Position numbers and translations under genes: made by a program. From contig NZ_BRVS01000026.1 in assembly GCF_026011795.1 (NCBI RefSeq), positions 1-64,000 of the forward strand: a DNA stretch of 64,000 bases, read 5' to 3'. Below, one piece after another: positions 56,598 to 64,000 of the stretch. The notes beneath the pieces were generated by a model. It saw only the letters and a list, made by a program, of their open reading frames with translations, ran no database searches and was not told where the DNA came from. This DNA comes from Arthrobacter mangrovi (GTDB taxonomy: Bacteria > Actinomycetota > Actinomycetes > Actinomycetales > Micrococcaceae). Positions within the stretch are counted from its first letter, which is position 1; the number at the start of each line of letters is the position of its first letter.

Positions 56598-57719
56598 ATG
56601 GCACGTTCATCAAAGCCGGGTTCATCCAAGCGCTGGCTGCCCGCCGCGGTGGTTCCCGCCGTGATCGCCGGCGGTGTCGTCGTCGGCACCGTCCAGGCCG
56701 GGGCCGCGACGGACCTGCCGGACAAGTCGCCCCAGGAGGTGCTGGCGCTGGCCGCCGGCACCGACGTCCGCCAGCTCTCCGGCACGGTGGAGCAGACCTC
56801 GCAGCTGGGCCTGCCGCAGCTGCCCGAGACCGAGGAAACGGACTCCGGCCCCTCCGCGGCCGCCATGCTGGACCTGCTGGCCGGCTCGCACAGCGCCCGC
56901 GTCTACCTCGACGGACACGACAAGGCCCGACTGCAGGTGCTGGACCGGCTGGCCGAGCGGGACGTGGTCCGCAACGGCCGGGACGTCTGGTTCTACAGCT
57001 CCCGGCAGAACGAGGCGGTCCACGCGCTGCTGCCGGAGCGGACGGCCAAGGAAGCCAAGGAATCTGTGCAGGACAAGTCCGGGGACGACGCCGGGTACAC
57101 GCCGGAGAGCCTGGCCAGCCGTTTCCTCGAAGCGGCTGAGCCGAGCACCCGCGTGACCGTGGGCGAGGACGTCCGCGTCGCCGGGCGGGACGCCTACCGG
57201 CTGCTGCTGGATCCGGACAGCGCCGACACGCTGGTCGATTCCGTCGCCATCGCCGTGGATGCCGAAACCGGCCTGCCGCTCAGCGTCGACGTGCAGGCGC
57301 GCGGGCAGCAGGAGCCGGCGTTCGAGCTGGCCTACACGAAGCTGAGCCTCGGCGCCCCGGACCCGGGGGTCTTCGACTTCACGCCGCCGGCCGGCGCCAG
57401 CGTCACCGAACACACCGTGCCGGACCAGGCCGCGCAGCGCGCCGAGCGGAACGCACGGGACGACGGCGCGGACGCCCAGCACCCGGATGGCAAGGCGACA
57501 AAGACCGGAGACGGTTGGGACACCGTCGTCGAACTTTCTGCAACGAGTTTGCCGGAGGGTTGGGCGGACTCGCCCGCCATGGCCCAAGCCCTGCGGAAAG
57601 TCGACGGCGGGCGGCTGTTGTCCACGGCGCTGGTGAACGTCCTGCTGACCGACGACGGCCGTGTGTTCGCCGGCTCCGTCACCCCGGAGCGGCTGCAGGC
57701 TGCGGCGGAGGGCCGGTGA
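56598..57719 (+). CDS. LolA-like/DUF2092 lipoprotein-carrier-fold protein
   Basis: A 373-residue exported protein. A long signal or anchor (about residues 12-36, ending VQAGA) is followed by a LolA-like open barrel: LDGHDKARLQVLDRLAERDVVRNGRDVWFYSSRQNEAVH and VAGRDAYRLLLDP...VAIAVDAETGLPLSVDV. In actinobacteria such proteins sit beside an ABC exporter, as here. The GTG of the ATPase gene overlaps its TGA (GTGA), so the three genes form a unit. It may carry a lipid or hydrophobic molecule handled by the transporter. Confidence 0.8.
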   Translation: MARSSKPGSSKRWLPAAVVPAVIAGGVVVGTVQAGAATDLPDKSPQEVLALAAGTDVRQLSGTVEQTSQLGLPQLPETEETDSGPSAAAMLDLLAGSHSARVYLDGHDKARLQVLDRLAERDVVRNGRDVWFYSSRQNEAVHALLPERTAKEAKESVQDKSGDDAGYTPESLASRFLEAAEPSTRVTVGEDVRVAGRDAYRLLLDPDSADTLVDSVAIAVDAETGLPLSVDVQARGQQEPAFELAYTKLSLGAPDPGVFDFTPPAGASVTEHTVPDQAAQRAERNARDDGADAQHPDGKATKTGDGWDTVVELSATSLPEGWADSPAMAQALRKVDGGRLLSTALVNVLLTDDGRVFAGSVTPERLQAAAEGR

Positions 57720-58660
57720 GCGGCGCCTCCGAGGAACCCGCGATCGAAACCCGCGGCCTGACCAAGCGCTTCGGCCGGCAGGCCGCCGTCGACAATATTG
57801 ACCTGGCCGTCCCGCGCGGTGCCGTGTTCGGCTTCCTGGGGCCCAACGGCTCCGGCAAGACCACCACCATCCGCGTGATGCTGGGGCTGGCCGGTGCCAC
57901 CGCCGGGAGCGTGCGCGTGCTGGGGGAGGAGATGCCGGCCCGGCTGCGCGAGGTGCTGCCGCGGGTGGGCGCCCTGGTCGAGGGACCCGCGTTCTACCCG
58001 TTCCTCTCCGGCGCCGACAACCTGCGCCGCTTCGACACTGCGGACCGGCATGCCCCGACCAGGACCCGCCGCGCCCGGGTCGCCGACGCGCTGGAGCGGG
58101 TCGGGCTCTCGCACGCCGCCGGCAAGAAGGTGCGCGCCTACTCGCTCGGCATGAAGCAGCGGCTCGGCATCGCCAACGCTCTGCTGATGCCGCGGGACCT
58201 GCTGGTGCTGGACGAGCCGACCAACGGCCTGGACCCGCAGGGCACCCGCGAGGTGCGCCACCTGGTCCGCTCGCTGGCCGCCGAAGGGACCACGGTCTTC
58301 GTCTCCAGCCACCTGCTGGCCGAGGTCGAGCAGATCTGCACGCACGCGGCCATCATGAGCGCCGGCCGCCTGGTGGCGCAGGGGACCCTGGAGAGCATGC
58401 GGCGTTCCGGCCGCGCACGGATGAAGCTAACGACGCCGGACCCCGCCGACGCGGGGCGGGTGCTGCGGGGATTGGGGCTGGGTCTGGAAGGGGACGGGGA
58501 GCAGCTGACCGCGCCTTTGGTCGACGGCCTGCTGCCGGAGCAGATCGTGGCGGCGCTGGTCGCCGAGGGCGTCCGGGTCCGCGGGTTCGCAGTGGAAAAC
58601 AGCACGCTCGAGGAGCGGTTCGTCGCCCTGACCGGGGAGGGGTTCGACGTTGTCCAGTAA
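57716..58660 (+). CDS. ABC transporter ATP-binding protein (exporter type)
   Basis: A 314-residue ATPase of the ABC-2 type (CcmA-like). Walker A is GPNGSGKTTT (~44-53), signature YSLGMKQRLGIA, Walker B LLVLDEPTNGLD, and switch His in VSSHLL. The C-terminal ~90 residues form the extra domain usual in antibiotic/bacitracin-resistance exporters. GTG 57716 overlaps the preceding stop; ribosome site GGAGG. Pairs with the permease directly downstream. Confidence 0.93.
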   Translation: MSGASEEPAIETRGLTKRFGRQAAVDNIDLAVPRGAVFGFLGPNGSGKTTTIRVMLGLAGATAGSVRVLGEEMPARLREVLPRVGALVEGPAFYPFLSGADNLRRFDTADRHAPTRTRRARVADALERVGLSHAAGKKVRAYSLGMKQRLGIANALLMPRDLLVLDEPTNGLDPQGTREVRHLVRSLAAEGTTVFVSSHLLAEVEQICTHAAIMSAGRLVAQGTLESMRRSGRARMKLTTPDPADAGRVLRGLGLGLEGDGEQLTAPLVDGLLPEQIVAALVAEGVRVRGFAVENSTLEERFVALTGEGFDVVQ

Positions 58661-59516
58661 GCAGGCGGACTCGGCCCCGGCCGTCCGGCGACGCTCCGCG
58701 GCCGGCTGGGCGCTGCTCGGCTCCGAGCTCGGCGTGCTCTTCCGGCGCTGGCGGACCTGGGCGATGCTCGCGGCGCTGGCCGCCGTCCCCGTGCTGATCG
58801 GGCTCGCCGTCCGGCTGACCTCCGAGGACATCGAACCCGGGGACGGCCCGCCGTTCCTTGACCGGGTCACCCAGAACGGCCTGTTCATCGCATTGACCGG
58901 GACGGTCGTTTCTATCCCGCTGTTCCTGCCGCTGACCGTCAGCGTGGCCGCCGGGGACACTATCGCGGGCGAGGCCAACCTCGGCACGCTGCGCTACCTG
59001 CTGGCCGCCCCGGCCGGCAGGATCAGGCTGCTCGCGGTCAAGTACGCGGCCGCCGTCGCCTTCTGCATCGCCGCCGCCCTGACCCTCGTCGCCGCCGGCA
59101 TGCTGGTCGGCGTCGTGCTCTTCCCCGTCGGGCCGGTGACGTTGCTCTCCGGGGACACCATCGGCGTGGGCGAATCGGTGCTGCGGCTGCTGCTGGTCGC
59201 CGCCTACGTCAGCCTGTCGCTGGCCGGGCTCGCCGCCATCGGCCTGTTCATCTCCACCCTCACCGAAGTGCCCGTCGGCGCCATGGCCGCCACCGCCGTC
59301 CTCGCCGTGGTCGCCCAGATCCTCGGCGCGCTGCCGCAGCTCGACTGGCTGCACCCCTGGCTCTTCACCGAGCACTGGGTCGGATTCGCCGACCTGATCC
59401 GCCAGCCCATCTCCTGGGACTCCTTCGGCGCGAATGCGCTGCTGCAGGGCGGCTATATCGCCGTCTTTTGCGCGCTCGCGGGCAGCCGCTTCGCCACCAA
59501 GGACGTCCTGGCGTAG
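58650..59516 (+). CDS. ABC-2-type transporter permease
   Basis: A 288-residue membrane protein with six hydrophobic segments, including the ABC-2 pattern TIAGEANLGTLRYLLAAPAGRIRLLAVKY between helices 2 and 3. The start is TTG 58650, supported by GGGGAGGGG ~7 nt upstream and an 11-bp overlap with the ATPase gene. Works with the ATPase to move an unknown, probably hydrophobic compound. Confidence 0.88.
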   Translation: MSSKQADSAPAVRRRSAAGWALLGSELGVLFRRWRTWAMLAALAAVPVLIGLAVRLTSEDIEPGDGPPFLDRVTQNGLFIALTGTVVSIPLFLPLTVSVAAGDTIAGEANLGTLRYLLAAPAGRIRLLAVKYAAAVAFCIAAALTLVAAGMLVGVVLFPVGPVTLLSGDTIGVGESVLRLLLVAAYVSLSLAGLAAIGLFISTLTEVPVGAMAATAVLAVVAQILGALPQLDWLHPWLFTEHWVGFADLIRQPISWDSFGANALLQGGYIAVFCALAGSRFATKDVLA

Positions 59517-59532
59517 CCGGGGGCTGGCATCT

Positions 59533-59556
59533 CAAACATCAGACGTCTAATGTTTG
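59533..59556. promoter_or_regulatory. 24-bp near-perfect palindrome at the MFS promoter
   Basis: The arms CAAACAT and ATGTTTG flank AGACGTCT, with a single mismatched pair. It covers a -10 box TAATGT (59548-59553), 6 nt before the GTG start, so it should block transcription when bound. The GntR protein encoded downstream is the natural candidate. Confidence 0.65.
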
Positions 59557-59559
59557 GGG

Positions 59560-60807
59560 GTGGCTTCCGAAACCCTGGGCGCGGCTCTCGAAGAGACGCT
59601 TGCCCCCGAACTTGATGAACACGTCCCCGCTCCGCGCCGGCAGTGGACGACCTGGCTGGCGGTTGCCGCCGTCGTCCTTATCGGGCTGAACCTCCGCGCC
59701 GGGATTACCAGCGCTTCGGCGCTGTTCCACGGCCTCCAGCAGCTGCTGGGTTACGGGCCGCTGGTGGCGTCCCTGCTGCCGACCATCCCGGTCCTTTGCT
59801 TTGCCGTGGCCGGGGCGGCCACGGCATGGCTCAGCGGGAGGATCGGGCTGGAGCGGTCGATCGCGCTTGCCCTCGTCCTGCTGACCGCCGGGCTGGCGCT
59901 GCGCGGCGTCGACTCGGTGGGGCTGCTGCTGGCCGGCACCGTGGTCGCGATGTCCGGCCTGGCGATCTGCAATGTCGCGATGCCCTCCTTCATCCGCGAG
60001 CACTTCGCGCACCGGACGTCGGCCATGACCGGGACCTTCACGATCACGATGGCCTCCGGGGCGACCGTGGCCGCGGCGGTGAGTGTTCCGCTGGCCGCCC
60101 AGCTGGATTCCCCGACGCGGGGGCTGGCGGTCTGGGCGCTCCTGGGCGCGGTGGCGCTGGCCGCGTTCCTGCCGCTGGCCGCCGTGTCCCGCCCGCGCCC
60201 GCTGGCCGGCGGGCGGCGGCACGTGTCCCCCTGGCCGCTGCTGCGGACCCGCAAGGGCCTGCTGGCGACCGCGCTGTTCGCCACCCAGGCGCTGCTGGTG
60301 TACGCGCTGATGAGCTGGCTGCCGTTCATCATGGTCTCGCGCGGACTTGATGCGGCCGCGGGCGGGCTGATCCTTGCCGTGGTCCAGGTGCTCTCAATTC
60401 CCGCGGTGATCGTGTTGCTGGCCATGGCCACCCGTCCGCGCCTGCTGCGCCCGGCGTTCATGCTGACGGCAAGCTGTGCGCTGGCGGGCTATGTGGCCTT
60501 GCTGGTGCTGCCGGCGCAACTGGGCCTGGTCCCGGCGGTGCTGCTGGGCCTCGGGTTCGGGGTGTTCCCGCTGCTGATGCTGGTGATCAGCCGCAGCGGC
60601 TCCAGCGCGGCGGAGACCACGGCGCTGTCCACGCTGGCCCAGTCCGTCGGCTACCTCTTCGCCGCCGCCGGTCCGTTCGGCCTCGGCCTGCTGCACGACG
60701 CGGTCGGTTCCTGGACCCCGCCCCTGGTGCTGATGCTGGCCGGCTCGGTCCTGCAGCTGCTGCTGTGCTTCTGGATCACCGCGCGGGAACGGACGGCGCA
60801 GCCGTGA
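59560..60807 (+). CDS. MFS transporter, CynX/YeaN family
   Basis: A 415-residue, 12-helix transporter of the cyanate/2-nitroimidazole (CynX) group: GLNLRAGITSASALF, LCFAVAGAATAWLSGRIGLERSIALAL, NVAMPSFIREHF, and GTFTITMASGATVAAAVSVPLA. GTG 59560 is taken as start, probably leaderless (-10 TAATGT 6 nt upstream, no ribosome site). It overlaps the GntR gene by GTGA. Members often export small toxic compounds or import cyanate-like anions; substrate unknown. Confidence 0.88.
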   Translation: MASETLGAALEETLAPELDEHVPAPRRQWTTWLAVAAVVLIGLNLRAGITSASALFHGLQQLLGYGPLVASLLPTIPVLCFAVAGAATAWLSGRIGLERSIALALVLLTAGLALRGVDSVGLLLAGTVVAMSGLAICNVAMPSFIREHFAHRTSAMTGTFTITMASGATVAAAVSVPLAAQLDSPTRGLAVWALLGAVALAAFLPLAAVSRPRPLAGGRRHVSPWPLLRTRKGLLATALFATQALLVYALMSWLPFIMVSRGLDAAAGGLILAVVQVLSIPAVIVLLAMATRPRLLRPAFMLTASCALAGYVALLVLPAQLGLVPAVLLGLGFGVFPLLMLVISRSGSSAAETTALSTLAQSVGYLFAAAGPFGLGLLHDAVGSWTPPLVLMLAGSVLQLLLCFWITARERTAQP

Positions 60808-61493
60808 GCGGGGGTCCGCTGGCCCGGCTGCCGCTGGCCGAGGAGGTCACCGCCCGGCTGCGCGAGGCGATCGCCTCGGGGGAGTGGCCGCTGCAGCAGC
60901 GCATCCCGTCCGAGCCGGAGCTGATGGAGCGCCTGGGCGTCTCCCGCGGGACGCTGCGCGAGGCGATCAAGGCGCTGGCCCATGCCGGGATGCTGGAGGT
61001 CCGCCGCGGGGACGGCACATATGTGCGCGCCACGAGCGAGATCAGCGGCACCGCCCGCCGCGCCTACCGCGCGTACGACGACGAGGACGTGCTCCAGGTC
61101 CGCTTCGCCCTGGACACACAGGCGGCCAGGCTTGCCGCGCAGGCCGCGGACGACGGCGCCGTGGCGGCTTTGCGGGACATGCTCGCCAGGCGGCGGCGGG
61201 CGTGGGACCGGCAGGACCTGGCCGAGTGGATCGCCGCGGACTGGGACTTCCACGAAGCCGTAGCGGCGGCGTCCGGCAACCCGCTGCTGCACGAGCTGTA
61301 CTCGAGTTTCGGCGACGTCTTCCACGGGACCAAGATGGCCCAGCGCCTGCGCGACGGGTTCGACGGGTGCCTGCGGGCCGGCCACGAGGATCTGGCGGAC
61401 GCCATCGCGGTAGGGGACGCGGACGCGGCGGCGGCAACCGTTAACGCCAACCTCGGCTACTGCCTGCAGTGGATGCCGCCGCGCCAGAGGTAG
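60804..61493 (+). CDS. GntR/FadR-family regulator with FCD domain
   Basis: A 229-residue regulator. Residues 5-72 form the winged helix (IPSEPELMERLGVSRGTLREAIKAL; VRRGDGTYV wing). Residues ~85-220 form the FCD domain (FALDTQAARLAA; ADWDFHEAVAAASGNPLLHELY). GTG 60804 overlaps the MFS stop, so both are made together. It likely represses its own operon through the 24-bp palindrome at 59533. Confidence 0.9.
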   Translation: MSGGPLARLPLAEEVTARLREAIASGEWPLQQRIPSEPELMERLGVSRGTLREAIKALAHAGMLEVRRGDGTYVRATSEISGTARRAYRAYDDEDVLQVRFALDTQAARLAAQAADDGAVAALRDMLARRRRAWDRQDLAEWIAADWDFHEAVAAASGNPLLHELYSSFGDVFHGTKMAQRLRDGFDGCLRAGHEDLADAIAVGDADAAAATVNANLGYCLQWMPPRQR

Positions 61494-61518
61494 GCCGTCG
61501 CAAGGATTTGCCGCAGTG

Positions 61519-61875
61519 CTAGCTGGCGATGGGGCTGCTGCGTTTCGGCGTCCGGGCGTCGGCGATCTGCTCCAGTTCCACAATGGACAGGCCGGTCGCC
61601 GCGGAAACTTCATGAACCGGTATACCGGCGGTAAGGGCTGCTTTGATCTGTTCGTTGCGAACGGACATGTTCTGGTCCAGTGCCCATTCGGCTGTTTCCA
61701 CTTCGGCGGAACGGGCGGAAAGCGCCTCCAGCATGTGCACCTCCCAGGAATCAGGGACTAATGCTTGTGATGGACCGCCCGTAGGCGCCTGTCGGGTCGA
61801 GTTGGGTTTACGAAGGACGGTGGGGTCCGCCTCTGCAACGGAAAGGGGGAGGGTGACGTTGTCGAAGGGCTGCAT
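61519..61875 (-). CDS. Small hypothetical protein with helix-turn-helix-like end
   Basis: A 118-residue protein. The C-terminal part (about 80-108: IKAALTAGIPVHEVSAATGLSIVELEQI) reads like a simple helix-turn-helix. The N-terminal 45 residues are proline-rich and poorly structured, so an internal start (Met48, HMLEALSA) is possible. No family recognised. Confidence 0.6.
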   Translation of the reverse strand: MQPFDNVTLPLSVAEADPTVLRKPNSTRQAPTGGPSQALVPDSWEVHMLEALSARSAEVETAEWALDQNMSVRNEQIKAALTAGIPVHEVSAATGLSIVELEQIADARTPKRSSPIAS

Positions 61876-61918
61876 GAGTGCCGCCTTGCCGGGGGTAATG
61901 AAGCGAAACTACGGTCGC

Positions 61919-61988
61919 TAAGCGTAAGAAGGGCCTCGGCGTAGGGCAGGCCAGCTGGCCTACCCTTCAACGGTCAAGCGTACGCTTA
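61919..61988. promoter_or_regulatory. Cluster of palindromes between divergent small genes
   Basis: Within 70 bp lie TAAGCGTAAG (61919), the 14-bp palindrome AGGCCAGCTGGCCT (61948-61961) and AAGCGTACGCTT (61976-61987) extending to TACGCTTA. TAAGCGTA (61919-61926) and TACGCTTA (61981-61988) are mutually inverted. This looks like a regulator-binding region for the small leftward gene. Confidence 0.4.
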
Positions 61989-62115
61989 CTCTGTAAGGCG
62001 CACAATCGGTCGAAGACGTCCGGGGGAGCGGCAGGCGGGAAACAATTTTCGCTGGAAATGCGGGCCGCAGGCGCCGAGGCAGCCGGAACCGGGCAATACA
62101 CTGTGACGCACGATT

Positions 62116-62367
62116 TTGGCCGGCATTGTGGGTGCCGTGCTAGCGGTTACGCTGGCCGCTGTTGCCTGGGTAGTGCTCCAGGTCTGGACCGCTGAGGACC
62201 CGCGGGTTGAGGACCTGAACCCCGACCTGCCGCATCCCTTATCCGAACCGACCTGGCCCGGGCCGCGCCTCGACGGGCTGCTGCCCGCACGCGGCTGCAG
62301 CGAGCACTACCTCTGCGCCAGCACCCATCCGTCAATGACCGTAGCCGTGCTGGTCTCGATTAGGTAG
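62116..62367 (+). CDS. Possible small single-pass membrane protein
   Basis: Open frame of 83 codons from TTG 62116 (GTG 62128 also possible) with one clear hydrophobic segment near the start (IVGAVLAVTLAAVAWVVLQV), then a Pro-rich outside part with two cysteines. The stop lies inside the TetR operator. No ribosome site or family is evident, so reality is uncertain. Confidence 0.4.
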   Translation: MAGIVGAVLAVTLAAVAWVVLQVWTAEDPRVEDLNPDLPHPLSEPTWPGPRLDGLLPARGCSEHYLCASTHPSMTVAVLVSIR

Positions 62368-62385
62368 ACTGGCCTACCTAATCGA
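62356..62385. promoter_or_regulatory. TetR operator
   Basis: TCGATTAGGTAG-ACTGGC-CTACCTAATCGA: perfect 12-bp arms with a 6-bp spacer, 23 bp before the TetR start. TAGACT inside it may be the -10 box. Confidence 0.85.
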
Positions 62386-62408
62386 TCGCGTCGAGGAGGA
62401 AACGCAGG

Positions 62409-63014
62409 ATGGCGACGGCAAAGAGCGGCTCAGTGCAGGGCGCGACGCGCAGGAGCGGTTCCGCGCGCGCCAAGATCCTGCAGGCGGCGGCGGACCGCTT
62501 CTACGCGAACGGCATCGCCGCCACTGGAATCGATACGATCACGGCTTCCGCGGGCGTGGCGAAGATGAGCCTTTACAACAACTTCCCGTCCAAGGCTGCG
62601 CTGGTGGAGGCCTACATCGAGGCGCGGCACGAGGAGTGGCTGGGACTTTACGGGGCGCGCGTGGCGGACAAGGCCACACCGCAGGAGCGAGTCCTGGCCG
62701 TGTTCGACGCCTACATCGATCACGCCGAGTCCGGCTACGAGCACGGGTTCCGCGGCTGCGGGCTGTTGAACGCCGCCGCCGAACTTGCCGCCGACGATCC
62801 CGCCCGCGCCGCGGTGCGCCGGCACAAGGAGCAGGTCGAGGAAATCCTCGCCGGGCATCTGCGTGGACTGACCGAGGAGCGCCGCGCCGAACAGCTGGCC
62901 GAACACTTTTGCTTCCTGCTGGAGGGGGCGATGGCGAGGGCGGGCCTGGAGGGCGGACCGCGCCGGCTGCTCGACGCCAAGGAGTTCGCCGCCGGAATGC
63001 TGGCCGCGCTGTGA
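62409..63014 (+). CDS. TetR-family transcriptional regulator
   Basis: A 201-residue repressor. The helix-turn-helix is at about residues 20-65 (ILQAAADRFYANGIAATGIDTITASAGVAKMSLYNNFPSKAALV). The ligand domain contains the FRGCGLLNAAAEL segment found in many efflux-controlling TetR proteins. GAGGAGGAAACGCAGG precedes ATG 62409. Its stop overlaps the GTG of the EamA gene, so regulator and transporter form one autoregulated operon. Confidence 0.94.
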   Translation: MATAKSGSVQGATRRSGSARAKILQAAADRFYANGIAATGIDTITASAGVAKMSLYNNFPSKAALVEAYIEARHEEWLGLYGARVADKATPQERVLAVFDAYIDHAESGYEHGFRGCGLLNAAAELAADDPARAAVRRHKEQVEEILAGHLRGLTEERRAEQLAEHFCFLLEGAMARAGLEGGPRRLLDAKEFAAGMLAAL

Positions 63015-63967
63015 GCGGCACCGCAAACCGCGCTGCGAAGGGCGCAGCGGCCGGCGCCGCCGCCATCCTGGTCACGTCGTTCCTGTGGGGCACCACGGGG
63101 ACGGCGGCCACGTTCGCGCCCGGCGCCGGCCCGCTGGCCATCGGGGCGGCCGCGCTCGGTATCGGCGGGCTGTTGCAGGCCGCCATCGCCGTCCCCGCTC
63201 TTCGCAGCGAGCGGGGCCGATTGCGCGCGAACGCGGGTCTGGTCGCCGTGGGCGCCCTGGCCGTGGCCATCTATCCGCTGGCCTTCTACAGCTCGATGCA
63301 CCTGGGCGGCGTCGCCATCGGCACGGTCGTGTCGCTGGCCTCGGCGCCGCTGGCCTCCGGACTGCTGGAGCGGCTGCTGGAGCGCCGGGCCCTCAGCCGC
63401 TGGTGGATGCTCGCCGCCTTCCTGGGCATCGCCGGCAGCGCGCTGCTCTGCACGTCGCGCGCCGGCGAGGCGTCGGCCTCGGTGCCGGGCACCATCGCCA
63501 GCATCGGCCTCGGCCTGGTCGCCGGCATTACCTATGCGGTCTATTCGTGGATCGTGCACCGGCTGATGCAGCAAGGGGTGGGCCGGGCCGCCTCCATGGG
63601 GGCCGTCTTCGGCGCGGGCGGAGCGCTCCTGGTCCCCGTGCTCGCGGTGACGGGCGCGCCGTTGGTGGCCTCGCCGTCGTCGTTCATGGTGGCCGCCTAC
63701 ATGGCGCTCATCCCCATGTTCGCCGGGTACTTCCTCTTCGGCTTCGGGCTCGCGCGGGTGCGGCCCAGCACGGCGACCACCCTCACGCTGGCCGAACCCG
63801 CCGTCGCCGCGGTGCTTGCGGTCCTCGTCGTCGGGGAGCGGCTGTCGGTCCTTGGCTGGGCCGGGCTTTCCGTCATCGGCGCCGCGCTGGTGGTCCTGGC
63901 ATTGGCGCCGGCCACTGTCGAGGCGGAAAGCCATGCGGCACTGGTGCCGTCGGCGGTCCGGGCCTAG
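63011..63967 (+). CDS. EamA/DMT-family transporter
   Basis: A 318-residue membrane protein with ten hydrophobic segments in two EamA repeats. The first begins ILVTSFLWGTTGTAATFAPG and the second is around GLVAGITYAVYSWIVHRLM, ending with STATTLTLAEPAVAAVLAVLVVGERLSVLGW, the standard end of EamA domains. It exports metabolites such as amino acids or toxic compounds. GTG 63011 overlaps the TetR stop. Confidence 0.92.
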   Translation: MSGTANRAAKGAAAGAAAILVTSFLWGTTGTAATFAPGAGPLAIGAAALGIGGLLQAAIAVPALRSERGRLRANAGLVAVGALAVAIYPLAFYSSMHLGGVAIGTVVSLASAPLASGLLERLLERRALSRWWMLAAFLGIAGSALLCTSRAGEASASVPGTIASIGLGLVAGITYAVYSWIVHRLMQQGVGRAASMGAVFGAGGALLVPVLAVTGAPLVASPSSFMVAAYMALIPMFAGYFLFGFGLARVRPSTATTLTLAEPAVAAVLAVLVVGERLSVLGWAGLSVIGAALVVLALAPATVEAESHAALVPSAVRA

Positions 63968-64000
63968 CCTTTCAGGCAAGGACAGCCCGAATCCGACCGC

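Noticed and set aside
1-64000. tRNA, rRNA or insertion-sequence transposase genes
   Set aside because: None could be recognised on either strand by reading; small tRNA genes could still be missed without a dedicated search.

Overview
The window is high-GC DNA with dense, short-spaced, often overlapping genes. It has actinobacterial families (DUF222/HNH endonuclease, DUF3040, DUF2637, DUF5129/TPM-type protein, AdeR-like PucR regulator beside ald, ChaB-like protein) and many GTG starts. This fits a soil actinobacterium of the Micrococcaceae, probably Arthrobacter-like. The genus is inference from gene content; no rRNA or tRNA gene is visible.

Layout. 1-5.4 kb: the 3' end of an HNH gene, a degenerate repeat array, a PucR regulator divergent from alanine dehydrogenase, a GntR/FCD regulator with a repetitive tail, and a DUF1992 protein. 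5.4-17.6 kb: a leftward catabolic region. It has a MOSC protein and a MHS-family importer, then an M20 amidohydrolase, a PLP aminotransferase and an M24-fold enzyme that looks like ectoine hydrolase EutD/DoeA. These are followed by succinate-semialdehyde-type dehydrogenase, a YdiJ-like FAD/Fe-S dehydrogenase and a class III aminotransferase. 17.65-22.0 kb: an AraC-controlled cassette (CMD-family protein, hydroxyisobutyrate dehydrogenase-like enzyme, MFS importer, EthD protein) lying between two copies of the same promoter region. 22.05-24.2 kb: a D-2-hydroxyacid dehydrogenase and SGNH hydrolase pair. 24.2-32.3 kb: a leftward ABC importer plus two flavin monooxygenases, probably for organosulfur or related scavenging.

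32.6-46.2 kb: mixed genes, including a Baeyer-Villiger monooxygenase/esterase pair divergent from a GntR regulator, a DHA2 exporter, a uracil-DNA glycosylase-like protein, an ArsR-SRPBCC fusion, two zinc-type alcohol dehydrogenases, a YegP protein and a secreted phosphodiesterase. 46.3-56.3 kb: cold-shock protein, adenine deaminase, cytochrome b-like membrane protein, TPM-domain protein, DUF2637 protein, HtrA-like protease, ChaB/Rho-N protein, HxlR regulator and its partner, a second glycosylase-like protein and an acyl-CoA dehydrogenase. 56.6-64 kb: a LolA-like protein with an ABC exporter, a CynX-type MFS with a GntR regulator, and a TetR/EamA pair.

How the genes work together. The most coherent theme is the 3.6-24 kb region. 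The same 12-bp inverted repeat (ATTG-N4-CAAT) stands before the GntR/FCD gene, the EutD-like operon, the aminotransferase operon and the hydroxyacid dehydrogenase operon, so they look like one regulon for uptake and breakdown of an ectoine-like compatible solute or related amino compound. Nearly all function assignments rest on motifs and family resemblance read by eye; substrates are inference.
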